DNA of 59,513 nucleotides, from the NCBI GenBank assembly GCA_013822425.1, contig PNKL01000015.1, positions 1 through 59,513 on the forward strand, written 5' to 3'. Position 1 is the first letter of the stretch, and each line of letters begins with the position of its first letter. Made by a program: the position numbers and the translations under genes. The stretch is from Gemmatimonas sp. Lineage in GTDB: Bacteria; Gemmatimonadota; Gemmatimonadetes; Gemmatimonadales; Gemmatimonadaceae. Positions 56,496-59,513 of this stretch are shown here, piece after piece. The notes under the pieces are model-generated. The model ran no database searches. It was given only the letters and a program-made list of their open reading frames with translations, and was not told the origin of the DNA.

Positions 56496-57233
56496 GTGGC
56501 GCTATTCTCCATCGACAGGCAGTACCTCGACGAACTTCGCGCGTGGAATCACTTCGCGAAGGAATTGAGGTTAAGGAATAGGTATGTCGTGCGCGATATG
56601 GCCTACTTCGAGCGACTTGTCGACGAGACTCTCGCTACCGAAGCCGTGTTGCCGAAGGACGCCGTACTGTTCCGGGCGCGGATGCTCGACAGCGAGCGGA
56701 CGTCGGAGAAGAGTCCATATGGGCGGATGGAGATGGGTGCGCCATCGGCGGCCAAGGCCACATCGGGTCGGCTGAATCCGCAGGGGATCTCGTGTCTCTA
56801 CCTCGCGGATACACCGAACACTGCGATCTCAGAGGTGAGGCCATTCGTCGGCGCTGTGGTTTGCGTGGCTACACTGACGACGCTAAGAGATCTTCGGATT
56901 CTGGACCTGTCTGGTGCGGATGTCCGTCGAGGTCGTAGTCCCACTATGCGCGCCCTTTCCCGTACGCTGGCTAGGCCAGTACATCAGGACGACGGGCTCG
57001 CGTACATCGCAACCCAGTTTCTTGCCGAGACTCTTAAGAGCAAGGGTGTCGATGGCCTCCAGTACGCTAGTGCCCTTCAGGAAGGCGGCAGGAACGTCGC
57101 GCTGTTCAATCCACGAAGTGCGCGTGTCGATCAGGTCCGAGTCGTCGAGGTGAGACGGGTCGAGTACACATCCTCGGATCTACAGAACTTTCGCGCACGT
57201 AAGCCGAAACGTCGAAGAGTGAGCGAGAGCTGA
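56496..57233 (+). CDS. RES-domain protein (NAD-degrading toxin family)
   Basis: 245 aa from GTG 56496. RES family marks: LFRAR (R60), GRLNPQGISCLYLADTPNTAISE (Gly91 to Glu113), and FNPRS (S208), giving the Arg-Glu-Ser set after which the domain is named. Characterised RES toxins are NAD phosphorylases or glycohydrolases that starve the cell. An N-terminal helical extension of about 50 residues precedes the domain. The usual partner, an Xre-like antitoxin with a MbcA domain, is absent; the gene before it is a methyltransferase. Confidence 0.82.
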   Translation: MALFSIDRQYLDELRAWNHFAKELRLRNRYVVRDMAYFERLVDETLATEAVLPKDAVLFRARMLDSERTSEKSPYGRMEMGAPSAAKATSGRLNPQGISCLYLADTPNTAISEVRPFVGAVVCVATLTTLRDLRILDLSGADVRRGRSPTMRALSRTLARPVHQDDGLAYIATQFLAETLKSKGVDGLQYASALQEGGRNVALFNPRSARVDQVRVVEVRRVEYTSSDLQNFRARKPKRRRVSES

Positions 57234-57665
57234 CCGCGCGACTGGCTGAGAGCGTCGAGCTTACAGGATGCAAGTCTCCGACAACTGGTCATGCACGCGT
57301 TGCTGACTCGAGCCGGTAACTGCACGTCGGTGCTTTCAAGGCCTTCGGCGCGAGATGCAAAACGGCGCGACCGAGATTGACCGACTCGTATTGCTTGAGG
57401 CGGTTCACGTGCAGGCGAGTATCGTCACTACTTGACCTGGCCGTGACAAGACGGTCGGCCTGTGAGCAACAGTCGAAATCGCCGTGGAGAAGGCCGCAAT
57501 TGATCGACTGATCGATCAGCGTGATCGATGTGCTGGTTTTCACCGAAGCGGTCGGCCCGGCCAAGGCCTCAGTGCTTTCTCGAGAGCTTCTGGGCCATCC
57601 GGGACGTGAATGTCGACGTCGCTACCCCGCAGGGCCAGTGCCACTTTTCATTAGGACGGACCTTA
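57234..57665. other. Gene-free stretch before the IS
   Basis: No convincing gene on either strand. A perfect 12-base palindrome, CTGATCGATCAG, lies at 57509-57520. Broken open frames just before the IS may be remains of a gene split by insertion, but I cannot identify one. Confidence 0.4.
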
Positions 57666-58957
57666 GGGCCCGCGACGAAATAAATATCGCAAGTTAGCAT
57701 TGCTTGTGCGGGCGAATCGTGTAGTTCCAGTCGCCGTGAAACGCGGCGGGCCGGAGTTGAATGGTCGCCCACTCCGCCGCAGAGATCTTGCGGCCCGTCG
57801 GGTACCGACGCCGATCCAACCGGCAGGAGACGTTCAACCCGGTCGTGGTGACGGTCTTGGAGATCAGGTTCACCACGGTCGCATAGTCGACCAATGGTTC
57901 GCCCCGCCAGTTCGAACTGATGAATGAGAACAGGCGGTGCTCCACCTTGTTCCATTTGCTGGTCCCCGGCGGAAAATGGGAGACCGCGATCGGGAGCTGC
58001 AATTCGTCGGCCAGCCGTTGCAGTTCCCATTTCCACAGGCGCAGTCGCGCTCCGTTGCTGCCTCCGGCATCAGCGGTGATCAACAGACGTTTGGCGTTGG
58101 GATACGCGCGCCGTCCGTCCTTCCGCCACCACGCCCGAATCGACGCCACGGCAAAAGTCGCTGTATCGTGATCGGTGCCGACATTGACGAACCCCCGGTT
58201 GCGCGTCAGTTCGTAGATCCCGTAGGGGTGGGCGCGCGGCACCGAGGGGTCGGGGAAATCGTGCATCTTGACCGGGCGAGCATCGCCTTGCTTGCGCCAC
58301 TGCGTCCCGCGATTGGCATAGTTGCCCACTAGTTCCTTCTTCTTGGTATCCACGGAAATGACCGGCTGAGCGGCGCGCATCTCCTGGGTCACCCGGGCAT
58401 TGATGTACTCGAACTGCGCATTGCGGTCCGGATGTTGCTTGCCTTCCAGCGTCTTCCGATTGCCCTGGAGGCTGTATGCCATCTCGTGCAGCAGCGCCCC
58501 AACCAGCCGACTACTGGCCGCATAGCCGAGCGTGGCCAACTCCCGCGAGAGCTGTCGGGTGCTCTTGCAGGTCCAGCGCAGCGGCGACTCCGGATCGCCG
58601 CGGGTGAGCGGCTCGACCAGCGCTTCGAGCGCTTGCGGGAGATCCGGCTGATGCGCGACGCCCGATTTGCGCCCGCCACCGGGCCGCCGCACGCGGCCTT
58701 CCGGCAGAATGTTGCCACTGTCGATCTCGCGCAGTCCGACCAGGATCGCGCGCCGGGAGATGTGGGTCGCGCGCGCGACCAACGAAATGCCGCCGTACCC
58801 GTGCGCGCGGGCTTCCGTGGCCGCCCAGAGGCGGCGCGTGTGCTCATCCAAGCGCGCGGCCAGCGCACGAAACTTCGCTCGAATCGCCGTTTCCAGTGCC
58901 ATGCATCAGCATAACACATTCCCCACTAAGATGCTATAGTTATTTTGTCGCGGGTCC
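57666..58957 (-). mobile_element. ISAzo13-family insertion sequence, 1.29 kb
   Basis: The ends are imperfect inverted repeats: GGGCCCGCGACGAAATAA at 57666 onward and GGACCCGCGACAAAATAA reading inward from 58957. TTA flanks both sides (57663-57665 and 58958-58960), a likely 3-bp target duplication. It carries one intact transposase gene. Confidence 0.8.
57694..58902 (-). CDS. ISAzo13-like DDE transposase
   Basis: 402 aa. An N-terminal HTH region (about 35-75) precedes the RNase H-like DDE domain: D185 (VISVDTKKKE), D278 (LITADAGGSNG) and E321 (FPPGTSKWNKVEHRL). The last pattern is typical of the ISAzo13 ('Rhodopirellula-type') family. The gene is full length and lies between good terminal repeats, so the IS could still be active. 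Confidence 0.92.
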   Translation of the reverse strand: MALETAIRAKFRALAARLDEHTRRLWAATEARAHGYGGISLVARATHISRRAILVGLREIDSGNILPEGRVRRPGGGRKSGVAHQPDLPQALEALVEPLTRGDPESPLRWTCKSTRQLSRELATLGYAASSRLVGALLHEMAYSLQGNRKTLEGKQHPDRNAQFEYINARVTQEMRAAQPVISVDTKKKELVGNYANRGTQWRKQGDARPVKMHDFPDPSVPRAHPYGIYELTRNRGFVNVGTDHDTATFAVASIRAWWRKDGRRAYPNAKRLLITADAGGSNGARLRLWKWELQRLADELQLPIAVSHFPPGTSKWNKVEHRLFSFISSNWRGEPLVDYATVVNLISKTVTTTGLNVSCRLDRRRYPTGRKISAAEWATIQLRPAAFHGDWNYTIRPHKQC

Positions 58958-58958
58958 T

Positions 58959-59279
58959 TACGATCAAGGTGCGGCGCTGTTCCTGCAAGATCATCGAGTT
59001 CGACCTTGCGGGCGACATTGTGCTGAGAGGCCCTGCGATGTCCGCCAGCAAGACGGCGTCATCTTCCGCCCGCTCTTCTGCGTGCGGTCGCTTATCGGAT
59101 GCGGCAGTCGTGAGTAGCTTCTGGTCGCGCTCTTCAGATGCTGTGTGGTGTCCATGTGTGTGTACAGGTTGTCCCTGAATGTGCGCAGCTTGTGCTGATG
59201 CGACGCGAAACTGAGCAGGATGTCCGTCCAGCGCGAGCTAAGTGAACATTCGCGCACAAATCATGCGCACTTGCGGGGT
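58959..59279. other. Gene-free right end of the island
   Basis: Between the IS and attR I see no supported gene. GTGGTGTCCAT at 59145-59155 repeats a sequence found at 40892-40902 near attL (and partly at 40905-40913), a possible integrase arm-binding site. Confidence 0.4.
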
Positions 59280-59324
59280 CCTGATAAGCGTGAGGTCCGA
59301 GGTTCAACTCCTCGATGGCCCATT
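59280..59324 (+). other. attR: right 45-bp attachment repeat
   Basis: Identical to 40774-40818 and consisting of the 3' half of tRNA-Ile. It is not a functional tRNA because the 5' half is missing. Marks the right edge of the island. Confidence 0.93.
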
Positions 59325-59335
59325 CGGACGAAACG

Positions 59336-59368
59336 AACCCCCGTCGACGCAGAGCGTCGGTGGGGGTT
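59336..59368 (+). terminator. Original tRNA-Ile terminator
   Basis: AACCCCC (59336-59342) with GACGC (59346-59350) pairs with GCGTC...GGGGGTT (59354-59368) around an AGA loop, with two mismatches and a short T-run after. It lies 12 bases past attR, as expected for the terminator of the uninterrupted tRNA gene. Confidence 0.65.
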
Positions 59369-59414
59369 TGGCCTTGGCGTGATTGACTCCGCCTGCCGAA
59401 CGCGGGGTGTTCTC

Positions 59415-59513
59415 CTACAGACGCGCCTCCCACTCGGCTGTCGCGCGACGCAGCTCCTCGACAATACGCGGATTCTCCTTGGCGGCGTTCCGACGTTCGG
59501 CCACGTCAACCGT
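59415..59513 (-). CDS. C-terminal tail of a sulfatase-like protein (cut by window)
   Basis: Reading leftward from the window end, 32 codons precede TAG at 59415-59417. The peptide runs VDVAERRNAAKENPRIVEEL and closes in a helix ending TAEWEARL. The spacing Asn-x-Ala ... Pro-x-Ile-Val-x-x-Leu ... Trp matches the usual ending of arylsulfatase-type enzymes, where the last helix follows the DPxExxNLA turn. The active site is outside the window, so the family call is tentative. Confidence 0.45.
   Translation of the reverse strand, partial: TVDVAERRNAAKENPRIVEELRRATAEWEARL

Noticed and set aside
57289-57564. Minus-strand 91-aa frame before the IS
   Set aside because: No motif, no ribosome site, low-complexity composition; kept only as part of a gene-free stretch.
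59280-59324. Second tRNA-Ile
   Set aside because: Only the 3' half from the anticodon stem is present; there is no D-arm or 5' acceptor strand. It is the att duplicate.

Overview
The window looks like the chromosome of a high-G+C, diderm, LPS-bearing bacterium. It carries a TonB-dependent receptor, SurA-type periplasmic chaperones, an ADP-heptose:LPS heptosyltransferase and FtsEX with an EnvC-like partner. The gene repertoire and style (metal-dependent lipoproteins, STAS/HATPase switch proteins, many GTGA stop/start overlaps) suggest Gemmatimonadota. That assignment is inference; no 16S rRNA gene is present.

Bases 1-40740 are core chromosome. From left to right: an FHA/PP2C signalling pair, a methyltransferase, an HD phosphohydrolase, gluconeogenic pckA and maeB, two metalloprotease-like lipoproteins, and a ZnuD-like TonB receptor with a small CxxC protein before it. 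A long tightly packed minus-strand operon (21859 down to about 12939) follows: heptosyltransferase, ROK kinase, PfkB kinase, STAS/HATPase protein, STAS-wHTH protein, a small unknown, a Cys/Met PLP enzyme, ftsE, ftsX, an EnvC-like activator and a zinc ribbon. Most junctions are 4-base overlaps. Then come lepA; DUF58 and BatA-like genes with mfd; two parvulin lipoprotein/periplasmic foldases with pdxA; a CBS/CorC-like membrane protein; a CDF metal exporter; a PilT-like ATPase; bipA; and a very acidic small protein. Two dispersed intergenic repeat families and one inverted repeat that forms part of a coding sequence lie in this half.

Bases 40774-59324 are a genomic island of about 18.5 kb inserted in tRNA-Ile(GAU). 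A perfect 45-bp direct repeat of the tRNA 3' end marks both edges. Its left third (40849-45338, minus strand) is a mobility and replication module: two small HTH proteins, a small acidic protein, an HUH rolling-circle Rep, SSB, a MerR-headed coiled-coil protein and a tyrosine integrase, with a divergent repressor-like gene. The cargo has visibly lower G+C. It holds an AAA ATPase/subtilase pair resembling the IetAS anti-phage system, a five-gene BMP-type (nucleoside-like) ABC import cassette headed by a membrane protein of unknown function, a methyltransferase followed by an orphan RES-domain (NAD-degrading toxin family) gene, and an ISAzo13-like IS. After the right att copy, the old tRNA terminator and the tail of a sulfatase-like gene mark return to the chromosome.

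The best candidates for something undescribed are the HUH-Rep/SSB/integrase element as a family of self-replicating islands, and its BMP-ABC plus unknown membrane protein cassette sitting between two defence-like modules.
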